Below, one piece after another: positions 1 through 8,477 of a stretch of 64,000 bases of DNA. The position numbers and the translations under genes were made by a program. Under the pieces are notes generated by a model. The model searched no databases, was not told the DNA's origin, and saw nothing but the letters and a program-made list of their open reading frames with translations. The DNA lies in assembly GCA_947259485.1 (NCBI GenBank), contig CAMYLU010000020.1:22278-86277 (forward strand). The letters are read 5' to 3'. Numbering within the stretch: the first letter of the stretch is position 1; every line of letters begins with the position of its first letter. Source of the stretch: an uncultured Gammaproteobacteria bacterium (GTDB lineage: Bacteria; Pseudomonadota; Gammaproteobacteria; GCA-001735895).

Positions 1-649
1 CTATCAAGCCAGCCGGTAGATCCTGGCTTTCAGCATCGATGCGGTTTGCCAGTTCCCCAAGGCCGACGCCGAGGCGCTGCATTTGTTCGGCAGCAAGCTC
101 GATTTGCAGCTGTTGTTTGGGCAAACCGGAAATTTCCACCTTGTCAATGCCAGCGTTGATCAGCTCACGTTCGAACTGCCGGGCCAACAGGCGCAGTTCG
201 TCGATCTGTGAAGGCCCGCTTATAAGCAAACGAGCAACTGACTCGTAACGCACCAACTGCGCAACCTTCGGTTTTTCTGCATCCTCCGGTAGATTGTTGA
301 AATCATCAACCTGCTTTTTGACTTCATCCAGCGCGAAGGTCATGTTGCTGTTTTCGTCGAATTCGAGTGTGATCCCGGATGTCCCGGTTGCCGAGGTCGA
401 GGTTATTTCCTTTAAACGGTCGATGCTGCGCAGTCGCTGTTCCAACGGAATCGTAATACCTGATTCCACATCTTCGGCGCTGGCACCGCTCCAGATGGTA
501 CTGACCGTTATTCGATCGAGCTCAAAGTTTGGAAAGAACTGTACATTCAGTTTTTGCAGGGCGATGACCCCGGACAACAGCATCATCACCATCAGCAGGT
601 TGGCAGCAACCCGGTGGCGCGCGAAGATGCCGAGAATGCTATTCGACAT
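1..649 (-). CDS. RND efflux transporter permease, N-terminal part (cut by window edge)
   Basis: Reading the minus strand from the ATG at 647-649 gives an open frame to the window edge (about 216 residues). It starts MSNSILGIFARHR, followed by a hydrophobic first membrane segment (about residues 14-31) and the FFPNFELDRITV stretch typical of AcrB/MexB-type RND pumps, then a periplasmic porter-type region. It is an inner-membrane, proton-driven exporter of the HAE/AcrB superfamily. The start lies inside the last codons of the adaptor gene (11-base overlap), so the two are translationally coupled. The substrate cannot be told. The C-terminal four fifths of the protein lie outside the window. Confidence 0.88.
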   Translation of the reverse strand, partial: MSNSILGIFARHRVAANLLMVMMLLSGVIALQKLNVQFFPNFELDRITVSTIWSGASAEDVESGITIPLEQRLRSIDRLKEITSTSATGTSGITLEFDENSNMTFALDEVKKQVDDFNNLPEDAEKPKVAQLVRYESVARLLISGPSQIDELRLLARQFERELINAGIDKVEISGLPKQQLQIELAAEQMQRLGVGLGELANRIDAESQDLPAGLI

Positions 650-1880
650 TGATCTGCACCTTGAGACCAGTAACCGCATTGGGCAGGTGGGTGATCGCGA
701 TTTGATCACCGGGCTCTATATCACTGCTGCGAATCAACACCAGTGCCCGACCACCTTCGGCACTTGATTGCCCGATCGAAACCACGTCGAGTGCCTGCAA
801 GCGGCTCTCTACAACACGGTAGACCCGGGAATTTCCATAAACCGCCTGGTAAGGCACCGCGAACACTCCGCTCTCGGCAGGAAGCATTAAACTGAGTGGC
901 AATAACTCGCCCGGGCGCAGTTGTTCTGCGATGGCATCGATTGCGAAATAAGCGTCAATGCCGGTCGCCTCGGCTTCCCCGGCCAGGCGTATCAGTGGAA
1001 AACGACCTAAATACCTGCGATTGGGCACGCTGGCATCCAGTTGCTGTCCCTCGGCAAGTGCCAGCTGTACCGACTTAACGTAATTTATCGGAAGGTGTGC
1101 ACGGATTTCGAGATTGCTGACCGGAAACAGCGAAATCAGGATCTGGCCAAGTGATACGCGATCCCCGGCGGCAACCCCAACCTCGCTGATGATCGCGTCG
1201 AAAGGTGCCTTTATCGCTGAACGGTCCATCGCTAACTTTGCCTGATCGAGTGCTGCCTTGCCACGATCATGTCTTGCCGCCAGGATTTGAAGTTTCGCCG
1301 GGTAACTTTCGACTTCGAGTTCACGTGCGGTCACCTGGAGCTTGCGCCGACCCAATTCGCTACGAGCGCTATTCAGCGCGGTATCGGCGCTCAGGTTCTG
1401 CTTTTTCAACTCGACCAGGCGTTGTACCTCGTCATTGGCCAGCGCCAGCAGGTCGCGTTCGGTTTCAAGTGAAACCTGGTTTGACTGGTATCGAATCTTG
1501 AGTTCCGCGATCTGGTTATCGATGTCACGCAAATCGGCTTCGGCCTGGAGTAACGATGCCGCGAAATCGCGTCGGTCCATGGTTACCAGGGGTTGCCCCT
1601 GGTCGACGCGAGCGCCATTGCGTACGAACACTTTCTCGACGATGCCACCCCCCGGGGCTGCCGCCTTCAATTGTTCGGGCGACTCGATGCGACCGTACAG
1701 CGTAACGCTGGGCGAAAGTGTCTGTTGTCGGGCTTCGATAATATCGATCTGCCAGACTTTCTCGGTTAGCGCAGGTCTCTCTCTCTCGGTGCGGCTTGAG
1801 ACCAGCGAAAAATAAAGCACGCCGGCAATCAGAAGCACCAGAAAAGGTAGTATTATTTTGGCCGAGGTCCTAGCTATCAT
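639..1880 (-). CDS. RND efflux periplasmic adaptor (membrane fusion protein, HlyD/AcrA family)
   Basis: 413 residues. One N-terminal membrane anchor (about 9-26) is followed by a lipoyl/barrel-sandwich half (AAPGGGIVEKV, about 73-100), a long charged helical hairpin (about 105-210), the second lipoyl half (IKAPFDAIISEVGVAAGDRV) and beta-barrel/membrane-proximal domains. This is the normal order for an adaptor that links an RND pump to an outer-membrane channel. It is first in a two-gene unit with the permease, which starts within its stop region. No TolC-type gene or regulator is visible beside it. The family assignment is firm; the substrate is unknown. Confidence 0.9.
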   Translation of the reverse strand: MIARTSAKIILPFLVLLIAGVLYFSLVSSRTERERPALTEKVWQIDIIEARQQTLSPSVTLYGRIESPEQLKAAAPGGGIVEKVFVRNGARVDQGQPLVTMDRRDFAASLLQAEADLRDIDNQIAELKIRYQSNQVSLETERDLLALANDEVQRLVELKKQNLSADTALNSARSELGRRKLQVTARELEVESYPAKLQILAARHDRGKAALDQAKLAMDRSAIKAPFDAIISEVGVAAGDRVSLGQILISLFPVSNLEIRAHLPINYVKSVQLALAEGQQLDASVPNRRYLGRFPLIRLAGEAEATGIDAYFAIDAIAEQLRPGELLPLSLMLPAESGVFAVPYQAVYGNSRVYRVVESRLQALDVVSIGQSSAEGGRALVLIRSSDIEPGDQIAITHLPNAVTGLKVQINVE

Positions 1881-1943
1881 GGTGGATCCAGAAGCGGAAA
1901 ATATAAAGCATACGCAGTATAACCTTTGTAAAGGGGTGCGAGG

Positions 1944-2432
1944 CTAGGAATCGGTGAGTTCGAAGCGATTTAGAGCCCGATTCTTGATTACTTTACACGG
2001 ATCAAAAATCTGCCCATTCATTGCCAGGTATACCCCCGCCGGCAATAGTTGAACGGCAGCGCAGGCAGCTCCAAGGTTGTAGGTTGCGTCGCTATGGCGC
2101 ATGCGGGCCGGTTGCATTGCACCGAACAGCACAATGGTTTTATCCCTGATATCCAACAGGGCCTGTGCGGTCTCTATCATTGTGTCGGTGCCGTGGGTTA
2201 TCAAAATCCTTTCTTCAATTACGTTACTGACAGCATCGTGGATCATTTTCCGATCAACGTCATTGATATCGAGGCTATCCTTTTCAAGTAGCTCTACGAT
2301 GTCATACTCGAAGCCGATATTGGCCTCTTCGAGCAAATCCCCGATGATTGTATCGGCAAACTGAAACTCGCTTTTGGCGTCGAAATAAATCTTGTCGAAA
2401 GTACCACCGGTAGTGAAGATCTTGATTTTCAA
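1944..2432 (-). CDS. Asparaginase N-terminal-domain protein, half-size
   Basis: 162 residues, about half of a normal L-asparaginase (roughly 330). It keeps the amidase signatures of the N-terminal domain: TTGGT at residues 7-11 (Thr11 aligns with the nucleophile) and HGTDTM at 80-85 (the Thr-Asp pair). The C-terminal domain, which completes the active site in the classical tetramer, is absent. The frame opens with TTG; an AGGAG sequence six bases upstream supports that start. I know of similar single-domain proteins in gammaproteobacteria, so this may be a small family rather than a broken gene. Whether it hydrolyses asparagine is unknown. Confidence 0.75.
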   Translation of the reverse strand: MKIKIFTTGGTFDKIYFDAKSEFQFADTIIGDLLEEANIGFEYDIVELLEKDSLDINDVDRKMIHDAVSNVIEERILITHGTDTMIETAQALLDIRDKTIVLFGAMQPARMRHSDATYNLGAACAAVQLLPAGVYLAMNGQIFDPCKVIKNRALNRFELTDS

Positions 2433-2526
2433 AGCATGCTCCTGTTAGCGCATATGAAAGTTAGGCACGGTGCCAGATTAATATTGTAAACTGGGTGGGC
2501 CGGCTTCACTAACCTGAATAATTCGA

Positions 2527-3753
2527 ATGACTACTGAATCATTAGTTCGGCCAAAAGTGCCCGTTATCGCTATCTCCTGTGCCTGTATTATTGCTCTGCT
2601 GGCGTTCGGCCCGCGTTCCGCGATGGGTTTTTTCCAACTGCCCATTTTGCAGGATACTGGTTGGGATCGGACCACGTTTGGTATGGCGATGGCCTTGCAG
2701 AATCTGTTCTGGGGCATGGGGCAGCCCTTGTTTGGCGTGATTGCCGACAAGTTCGGCGCCTGGCGGGTGCTTGCCACCGGGGCTAGCTTGTATGCTGCCG
2801 GCCTGGTCGTGATGGCGATTGCGCCGAGTCCCACGTGGCTGCATATTGGCGGCGGAGTTCTGATAGGACTGGGTGTTGCGGCCTGCTCCTTCGGTGTTGT
2901 GCTGGCTTCGATTGCACGCCTGGTCAGCCCCGAGAAACGATCGTTTGCATTTGGTCTCGGCACTGCTGCCGGCTCGGCCGGAATGTTCGTGTTTGCACCG
3001 ATTTCACAGGGCTTGATCGATACCCTGGGCTGGTCCGACAGCCTGGTCGCAATCGGTGCGATCATGCTAATCATTCCGCTACTGGCGATTCCGCTAAGGG
3101 GTAATTCCTCGACCTCGAAATTTGCCGCAGTTGAATTCGAACAAACGGTTGGCGCTGCATTGCGCGAGGCGTTCGCGAGTAAGGGATATCTATTACTGAC
3201 ATCCGGATTTTTCGTCTGTGGCTTCCAGGTCGCATTTATCACCGCCCATTTTCCTGCCTATATCAATGATCTCGGCATCGCTTCGCGCTGGGCGGTGGTC
3301 GCAATCAGCCTGATCGGATTTTTCAACATCATCGGTTCGCTGGCTTCCGGTATCATCGGGCAACATTACTCGAAGCCGATTTTTCTGAGCCTGATATATA
3401 TTGCCCGCTCCATAGCCTTTACGGTATTCCTGTTGATGCCTGCAAGCCCCACGACGGTTGTCGTGTTTGCTGTCGTCATTGGCTTGTTATGGCTGTCCAC
3501 CGTGGCCCCGACCAACGCGCTGGTCGCGGTTATGTTTGGTACCCGTTACCTGGGGATGCTCGGGGGAATCGTTTTCTTTTCCCACCAGGTAGGCTCATTT
3601 CTCGGAGTCTGGATGGGAGGCTTTCTTTATGACGCGACCGGCTCCTACGATGTCGTCTGGTGGCTCGGAGTAGCGCTCGGAATATTCGCCGCAATCGTGC
3701 ACTGGCCAATCCGCGAAGAACCCGTCCATCGCCCGATTCCACAAACTACCTGA
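2527..3753 (+). CDS. Major facilitator superfamily transporter
   Basis: 408 residues with about twelve hydrophobic segments. An MFS motif-A-like loop (GVIADKFGAWRV, about residues 76-87) follows the second membrane segment. The opening resembles MFS carriers of the oxalate/formate or monocarboxylate antiporter type (GPRSAMGFFQLPI, then GWDRTTFGMAMALQN). It is an inner-membrane secondary transporter; the substrate is not predictable. It stands alone on the plus strand, between the asparaginase-like gene (divergent) and the M14 deacylase (convergent, 13-base gap). The start is the ATG at 2527. Confidence 0.85.
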   Translation: MTTESLVRPKVPVIAISCACIIALLAFGPRSAMGFFQLPILQDTGWDRTTFGMAMALQNLFWGMGQPLFGVIADKFGAWRVLATGASLYAAGLVVMAIAPSPTWLHIGGGVLIGLGVAACSFGVVLASIARLVSPEKRSFAFGLGTAAGSAGMFVFAPISQGLIDTLGWSDSLVAIGAIMLIIPLLAIPLRGNSSTSKFAAVEFEQTVGAALREAFASKGYLLLTSGFFVCGFQVAFITAHFPAYINDLGIASRWAVVAISLIGFFNIIGSLASGIIGQHYSKPIFLSLIYIARSIAFTVFLLMPASPTTVVVFAVVIGLLWLSTVAPTNALVAVMFGTRYLGMLGGIVFFSHQVGSFLGVWMGGFLYDATGSYDVVWWLGVALGIFAAIVHWPIREEPVHRPIPQTT

Positions 3754-3766
3754 CGTGAGCGTCCGA

Positions 3767-4813
3767 TTAGACCAGGGGGGGTTCGTCGCTTAGCAATTCG
3801 TCAGTATTCGGATCGAGTTCTTCGTGATAGGCATCGATGTTCTCCGCTACGCGGTCAACGGCCTCGTAACTGGCGATATTAAAAATCGCCTCGCCCGCGA
3901 AAACCAGCGGCAGATTGGTTTTGCCAATGATGATTCCGGCGACTGGACTAACCAGTTCCTCGGTATTTTCACCGAGCGGGTTATTGATGTAAGCCAGCAG
4001 GTCACCAATTTCGACCTTGGTTCCGGTCGCTACCAGGGAGCGCAGAATTCCACTTTGCGCGGCTCGTACCCAGCGAGTAGTATTCGCGACCAGCGCCTCT
4101 GATTTTCTCTTCCTCTTGCTTTTGGCGCGCATACCGAGTTCCCGCATCACCTGCAGCACACCCTTGACACCAGCCCTGATCGCAACTTCATCAAAGCGCA
4201 GCGCTTCGCCTGCCTCGTAAAGTAATACACCGATGCCGTTGCTGTGTGCGGATTCACGGAAGGACCCTTCGAGCAGTTTGGCATTGAGGATGACCGGAAC
4301 TCCGAACGCCTGGGCCAGCGCTTCCAGTTCAGGTTCACCCTGCAGGTTGGCGCGAATCTGCGGCAAGTTTTCGCGATTGACTGCACCCGTGTGCAGGTCA
4401 ATGATATGGCTGCAGTGAGGGATGATCTGCGTCATCAATACGTGGGCGAGACGCGACGCCATCGATCCGTTTTCGGAGCCGGGGAATGATCGATTCAAAT
4501 CACGGCGGTCGGGAAGGTAGCGTGACTTGGAAACGAAACCATAGACATTTACCACGGGTATTGCGATCAGCGTACCTTTGATTCGATCGATGAACTTGTG
4601 CGACAACAGGCGCCGTATGATTTCAACACCATTAATTTCATCTCCATGCACGGCGGCACTAACCAACAGAACCGGGCCGGGTCGCCGACCGTGTACCACG
4701 TGTACCGGCATGTTGACGCTACTATGCGTGTAGAAACTGGGTAACGGGATGTCTATCGATTGCCGGCTGCCGGGTTTAATCGCTACCCCGGCAATCTCGA
4801 TGGCCGCTTGCAT
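3767..4813 (-). CDS. M14-family succinylglutamate desuccinylase/aspartoacylase-type deacylase
   Basis: 348 residues from the ATG at 4811-4813. An upstream in-frame start at 4861 would overlap rimK by 47 bases; the ATG chosen starts one base after the rimK stop and has an AAGGG sequence ahead of it. Zinc ligands of the AstE/AspA fold are visible: His56 and Glu59 in VHGDE, and His141 in DLHTG; Glu200 in YEAGE is the likely catalytic glutamate. The C-terminal part (about 230-330) looks like a beta-sandwich/biotinyl-like extension seen in this subgroup. The family removes acyl groups from amino acids or cleaves C-terminal residues. Its place after RimB and RimK suggests it trims or reverses a RimK product. 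Confidence 0.85.
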   Translation of the reverse strand: MQAAIEIAGVAIKPGSRQSIDIPLPSFYTHSSVNMPVHVVHGRRPGPVLLVSAAVHGDEINGVEIIRRLLSHKFIDRIKGTLIAIPVVNVYGFVSKSRYLPDRRDLNRSFPGSENGSMASRLAHVLMTQIIPHCSHIIDLHTGAVNRENLPQIRANLQGEPELEALAQAFGVPVILNAKLLEGSFRESAHSNGIGVLLYEAGEALRFDEVAIRAGVKGVLQVMRELGMRAKSKRKRKSEALVANTTRWVRAAQSGILRSLVATGTKVEIGDLLAYINNPLGENTEELVSPVAGIIIGKTNLPLVFAGEAIFNIASYEAVDRVAENIDAYHEELDPNTDELLSDEPPLV

Positions 4814-4814
4814 T

Positions 4815-5717
4815 TTAGCCCTTGCCACGTGTCCTGGTTTTGCCGGGTTGCAACTTTTCAAGATTGTTGATGATTAAACCGGCGACATCCTTGCCGGTGG
4901 CACCTTCGATACCCTCCAGTCCAGGGCTTGAATTGACTTCCATCACCACGGGTCCATGGTTGGAACGCAACAGGTCGACACCGGCGACGTTCAGACCCAT
5001 TATTCGTGCCGCTCTGACCGCGGTTGAGCGTTCCTCGGGCGTAATTTTAATCAGGCTGGAAGCACCACCACGATGCAGGTTAGAGCGAAATTCACCTTTG
5101 GGCGCCTGGCGTTTCATGGCAGCGACGACCTTGCCATCGATGACGAAGCAGCGGATGTCGGAACCCCCGGCTTCCTTGATAAACTCCTGTACCAGGATAT
5201 CGGCCTTAACGCCCATGAATCCCTCGATGACACTTTCGGCCGCTTTTTGTGTTTCCGCCAGAACCACGCCGATACCCTGGGTTCCCTGCAGCAGCTTGAC
5301 CACCAGGGGTGCGCCACCAACCATCTTGATGACGTCCTTGATGTCATCCGGCTTGTTGGCATAACCGGTAAGTGGCATGCCTATGCCTCTGCGGGATAAT
5401 AATTGCAGCGAACGCAGCTTGTCGCGTGAGCGACCGATGGCTACCGATTCGTTCAGCGCTACCACGCCCATCATTTCAAACTGCCTTAAAACGGAGAGGC
5501 CATAAGCGGTAACCGATGCGCCGATGCGAGGTATAACCGCGTCAAAGTCTTCGAGTATTTCACCACGGTAGTGAATCGAGGGTTTGTGCGCCGCGATATT
5601 CATATAGGCACGCAGTACGTCAATGACGATGATCTTGTGACCGCGTTCCTCGGCGGCCTCGATAATGCGACGTGAGGAATATAGCTTTCGGTTTCGCGAA
5701 AGAAGAGCAATTTTCAT
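4815..5717 (-). CDS. rimK: RimK-type ATP-grasp alpha-L-glutamate ligase
   Basis: 300 residues, the same length as E. coli RimK. The ATP-grasp core is clear: a preATP-grasp N-terminus ([18 protein letters not shown]), the nucleotide-binding loop [12 protein letters not shown] (about 141-152), the [19 protein letters not shown] segment and the metal-binding VMEVNSSPG (Glu260, Asn262). RimK adds glutamate residues to the C-terminus of ribosomal protein S6 and can make poly-glutamate chains. It is preceded by a RimB-like protease gene (12-base gap) and followed at once by the M14 deacylase gene. The enzyme class is firm; the in vivo acceptor is inferred. Confidence 0.92.
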   Translation of the reverse strand: MKIALLSRNRKLYSSRRIIEAAEERGHKIIVIDVLRAYMNIAAHKPSIHYRGEILEDFDAVIPRIGASVTAYGLSVLRQFEMMGVVALNESVAIGRSRDKLRSLQLLSRRGIGMPLTGYANKPDDIKDVIKMVGGAPLVVKLLQGTQGIGVVLAETQKAAESVIEGFMGVKADILVQEFIKEAGGSDIRCFVIDGKVVAAMKRQAPKGEFRSNLHRGGASSLIKITPEERSTAVRAARIMGLNVAGVDLLRSNHGPVVMEVNSSPGLEGIEGATGKDVAGLIINNLEKLQPGKTRTRGKG

Positions 5718-5729
5718 TTGATTATCCGT

Positions 5730-6194
5730 CTATAACCCGTACAGCTTACGCGGTCTTAATTTACCATTGACATAGGAAACACCTGGATCAACCACGAATC
5801 GATTCTCCATGGCCCGGCGCCCCAGCAGCATGCGAAAGCGCATAGTATCACGGTTTGTCAGGGTCATCTCAATAGGCCAGGCGATATCACCGATGACAAC
5901 TTTGCTTTGGATGACGTAACGCATTTCGCGATGTCCGCCGGAATCGGTGACCTCGCGAAAGTCGTAAACCGGTGCGTGGCATTCGACTTCAAACGCCTGG
6001 TTAAGCTGTATCGGATGGATCAGGAAGCGGAGCATATCAATCCCATCCCGGGTATAGGGCTCGATTAGGAAGGCGTGCAATGCGGAGGTGCGGGCCCCGG
6101 TATCGATCTTGGCCTTGATCGCCGGTAGATTCAGCTCCGGTAATGCCGCCCATTCCCGCCATCCGATAGTGGCTTGCGTTGATTCAGCTGTCAT
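5730..6194 (-). CDS. RimB-like (ATP-dependent zinc protease family, retropepsin fold)
   Basis: 154 residues beginning around TIGWREWAALPELNLPAIKAKIDTGARTSAL. The IDTGARTSAL segment (Asp31-Thr-Gly-Ala34) is an aspartic-protease-like active-site signature and is the hallmark of the family annotated as putative ATP-dependent zinc protease. The C-terminal LLGRRAMENRFVVDPG is also typical. In Pseudomonas rimB lies with rimK and modulates S6 glutamylation. Here it starts 21 bases after argE and ends 12 bases before rimK, so the operon link is strong. The zinc-protease name is probably historical; the sequence looks like a single-domain retropepsin. Confidence 0.88.
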   Translation of the reverse strand: MTAESTQATIGWREWAALPELNLPAIKAKIDTGARTSALHAFLIEPYTRDGIDMLRFLIHPIQLNQAFEVECHAPVYDFREVTDSGGHREMRYVIQSKVVIGDIAWPIEMTLTNRDTMRFRMLLGRRAMENRFVVDPGVSYVNGKLRPRKLYGL

Positions 6195-6215
6195 AGAGGT
6201 AAAAAATTGTCCTGG

Positions 6216-7385
6216 TTAATCCAATTCTGACGTCTCGCGGCAGCGATGTACAAGGTTTTTAATCATTCGGTCGCAGGCCAGCAGTTGCTCGCGACTGACA
6301 AATTCATCAGGCTTGTGGGCCTGGTCGATACTGCCCGGACCACACACCAGGCAGTTGACACCGATGCCATCGAATAATCCGGCCTCGGTGCCAAAACTGA
6401 CATTGTCACCGATATTGTCAATCGGATTGATCGAGCGCGTGTAGGTGATGACCGTCGACTCAGGATCGGTGTGTAAGCCCGGATAGGACGAGGTTTCGTC
6501 GAAACGGATCTCGCTATCGGGATAGCGAGATTTCATATCGGTTAGCAATACGTCATCGGCATAATGCCTGATTTCATGCACCAGTGCGTCGAGATCCTCC
6601 TGCGGCAGGTTTCGGATCTCGAATTCGAATTCGCATTGCTTCGGCACGATGTTAAGTGCGGTACCACCGTTGATGGTACCGACGTGAAAGGTTGAATAGG
6701 GAACCGAGTAGCTTTGATCAGTCAATTTCTGCTGCACGCGCGTATTCATATTGCGGATAAATGCGATTAACTCGGCGGCATATTCAACCGCGTTAACGCC
6801 GTTGCTGATATAGGCGGAATGGCAGGAGAGACCGCTGACCGTGACCCGGTAAGAAAGCTTACCCTTGTGGCCGAGGACCATGCTCATGTTAGTCGGTTCC
6901 CCGATCAGGCCGATACGCGGTTTGACTTCGAATCCAGCCATCGCGTCGACCAGTTTCTTGGCGCCAAGGCAACCAATTTCTTCATCGTAGGAAAACGCGA
7001 GGTGAATGGGCGTTTTTAACAACCCGGCTGTAATCTGGGGCAGTCCCGCAAGCACACAGGCAATAAAGCCTTTCATATCGCATGAACCGCGACCAACCAG
7101 TCTTTTATCCTCGGTTTTTAAATGATAGGGATCGCTGTGCCAGTCCTGGCCGGTGGTCGGTACAACGTCGGTATGACCGGAAAGCATAACGCCACCAATG
7201 TCGTTTGGCCCGATGGTGGCGTAGAGATTGGCGCGACTCTGGTCATCGTTATGCACCAGTAGCGATTCGATACCGTGGTCGCCAAGCAGGTTGCGGATAA
7301 AATCGATCAGTTGCAGATTCGATGTCCTGCTGGTGGTATCGAATGCGACCAGCCGGGCCAGAATTTCTTCACTATTCATAACCAT
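6216..7385 (-). CDS. argE: Acetylornithine deacetylase (ArgE/M20 family)
   Basis: 389 residues, the family length. M20 metallopeptidase motifs are in order: SGHTDVVP (His71, Asp73), DMKGFIA (Asp103), YDEEIGCLGA (the Glu135/136 pair) and IGEPTN (about 175-180), with the dimerisation domain between about 185 and 290. The enzyme removes the acetyl group from N-acetylornithine in arginine synthesis. It lies between the DUF1028 gene and rimB, not with other arg genes, so a related acyl-amino-acid substrate is possible. Two ATGs close together (7385 and 7379) make the start uncertain by two codons. Confidence 0.85.
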   Translation of the reverse strand: MVMNSEEILARLVAFDTTSRTSNLQLIDFIRNLLGDHGIESLLVHNDDQSRANLYATIGPNDIGGVMLSGHTDVVPTTGQDWHSDPYHLKTEDKRLVGRGSCDMKGFIACVLAGLPQITAGLLKTPIHLAFSYDEEIGCLGAKKLVDAMAGFEVKPRIGLIGEPTNMSMVLGHKGKLSYRVTVSGLSCHSAYISNGVNAVEYAAELIAFIRNMNTRVQQKLTDQSYSVPYSTFHVGTINGGTALNIVPKQCEFEFEIRNLPQEDLDALVHEIRHYADDVLLTDMKSRYPDSEIRFDETSSYPGLHTDPESTVITYTRSINPIDNIGDNVSFGTEAGLFDGIGVNCLVCGPGSIDQAHKPDEFVSREQLLACDRMIKNLVHRCRETSELD

Positions 7386-7405
7386 TTCCGTTGCAAAGAC
7401 CGTTC

Positions 7406-8077
7406 TCAGGGGTCTCCCGGAACACCATAGGATGGCGCATCTTCCGGATTGTAGGCGCGCATCACGTAGTCATCGATCTGCGGCTCATAAACTTCCCAGC
7501 CTGCGATCATCCTGGTAATGGGATCATCATCCCAGTCGATACGCAGCTCGACCAGCGGCCAGCAGGGTTCGCCTCCGATCAGCAGACCTGCAGAGTGCAG
7601 CGAGCCGGCTTCTCCACCGGCATCTACCCCGGCCGTCAGGGCGCCGAGCAGACGCGAGCCGAAGCTGCCGCCGGATTGTTCGAAAGCCTTGATCATCGCT
7701 GTCGGAACCGATTCGTTGGCCAGCAGGTTACCGGCCGCGACACAGTGTTTGCCCTCGGCCGAGGCAAAGCGTCCTAAAACAGCATCGCCGGTAAACAATC
7801 CCGTATTGCCGTGACTGTCGATCAGGCCGAGTTGACGATACTTTATGTGTGGCGTGTTACTTGTCACAGTGCCGATTGCAGTATCCAAGTCAACTCCGTC
7901 ATCGAGCAGGGCGAGCATGCGTGGGCCGAGGCGCGGATCGGTGATGTTCTGACTCAGGGCAATTCCGATGCCCGGTCGCCAATGCAGGCAGCGGCTACCG
8001 ACACTGATACTGGACGACGAAATGGCTGCCCCAAGCTGGCCCGTGGCTTCGTCCCAGGCAGCGATTGATAGTGTCAT
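7406..8077 (-). CDS. DUF1028 Ntn-hydrolase-superfamily protein
   Basis: 223 residues from the ATG at 8075-8077, chosen because homologues begin M-T-(F/L)-S-I and because AAAAGG precedes it; a longer frame up to 8209 has no support. Visible family features are MTLSIAAWDEATGQLG, the NITDPRLGPRMLALL region and AAGNLLAN (the Q/AGN-ML-N type segment). Thr2 may be the N-terminal nucleophile after Met removal, which is inference. DUF1028 members belong to the Ntn-hydrolase fold and are presumed amidases or peptidases. It starts five bases after the stop of the upstream 55-codon gene and is followed by argE after a 20-base gap. Confidence 0.85.
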   Translation of the reverse strand: MTLSIAAWDEATGQLGAAISSSSISVGSRCLHWRPGIGIALSQNITDPRLGPRMLALLDDGVDLDTAIGTVTSNTPHIKYRQLGLIDSHGNTGLFTGDAVLGRFASAEGKHCVAAGNLLANESVPTAMIKAFEQSGGSFGSRLLGALTAGVDAGGEAGSLHSAGLLIGGEPCWPLVELRIDWDDDPITRMIAGWEVYEPQIDDYVMRAYNPEDAPSYGVPGDP

Positions 8078-8081
8078 ACTG

Positions 8082-8249
8082 TTACCTTTTCTGCTGGGCC
8101 CAGCAGGCGAAGAGCCGTTGGCAGTGCGCGGCAATGGCTTCGATATGCGGATTTTCGATTGCCTGGCCCGGTGTTTGAAGGATAACACGGCCGGCTCTGA
8201 TGTCATCATCGATCGGGTACGCTAGCAGCGCATGATCGTCGGAATTCAT
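8082..8249 (-). CDS. Small conserved-looking protein, 55 residues, first in the DUF1028-argE-rimBK operon
   Basis: Open frame from the ATG at 8247-8249, starting MNSDDHALLAYPIDDDIRAG and ending CWAQQKR, with a TAA stop four bases before the DUF1028 start. Codon use resembles its neighbours and the tight spacing suggests translational coupling. No Shine-Dalgarno sequence precedes it. A promoter-like element ends seven bases before the ATG, so the mRNA may be leaderless. It has no membrane segment or signal peptide; two cysteines lie near the C-terminus. I do not recognise the family. A small regulatory or accessory subunit of the operon enzymes is possible but not shown. Confidence 0.6.
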   Translation of the reverse strand: MNSDDHALLAYPIDDDIRAGRVILQTPGQAIENPHIEAIAAHCQRLFACWAQQKR

Positions 8250-8256
8250 TAAAAAT

Positions 8257-8284
8257 ATTTTACATGAGTTGGAAATCCACTCAA
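8257..8284 (-). promoter_or_regulatory. Sigma-70-like promoter for the minus-strand DUF1028 operon
   Basis: On the minus strand TTGAGT (8279-8284) is followed after 16 bases by TAAAAT (8257-8262), a 5/6 match to the -10 consensus. Only seven bases separate the -10 box from the ATG of the 55-codon gene, so transcription would start at or just before the start codon. Confidence 0.45.
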
Positions 8285-8476
8285 ACTTCGAGCATCACAA
8301 TCCAGGCAATGGTTGAGGCTATGATCAGAACAGGTGGGGAAGATCGCGAATCGATGCGCGCTAGAGGTGAAGTCTATATGATCGGAAAGGTTGCCCGGAA
8401 GGCCCGGAGCAAGGTCACTGAAGATGGCAGAATCGTCGGCACAATGTCAGCAGCAGCCGTGAAGAAGCGTGCCTGA
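8264..8476 (+). CDS. Possible small ORF upstream of ridA, 70 codons at most
   Basis: Frame from ATG 8264 to a TGA at 8474-8476, one base before the ridA start, which would allow coupling. The first ATG lies only 14 bases from the divergent start at 8249, overlaps the minus-strand promoter and has no ribosome site; later in-frame ATGs (8309, 8354, 8378) are better placed, the last two preceded by purine-rich sequence. The product is basic at its C-terminus and matches no family I know. It may be just the ridA leader. Confidence 0.25.
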   Translation: MSWKSTQTSSITIQAMVEAMIRTGGEDRESMRARGEVYMIGKVARKARSKVTEDGRIVGTMSAAAVKKRA

Positions 8477-8477
8477 G

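Noticed and set aside
2478..3242. 254-codon minus-strand frame inside the MFS gene
   Set aside because: It is antisense to a convincing twelve-helix transporter and its translation has no family pattern.
8264..8476. 70-codon ORF as a firm gene
   Set aside because: Its first ATG is 14 bases from a divergent start, lies inside the minus-strand promoter and has no ribosome site; listed only as low confidence.
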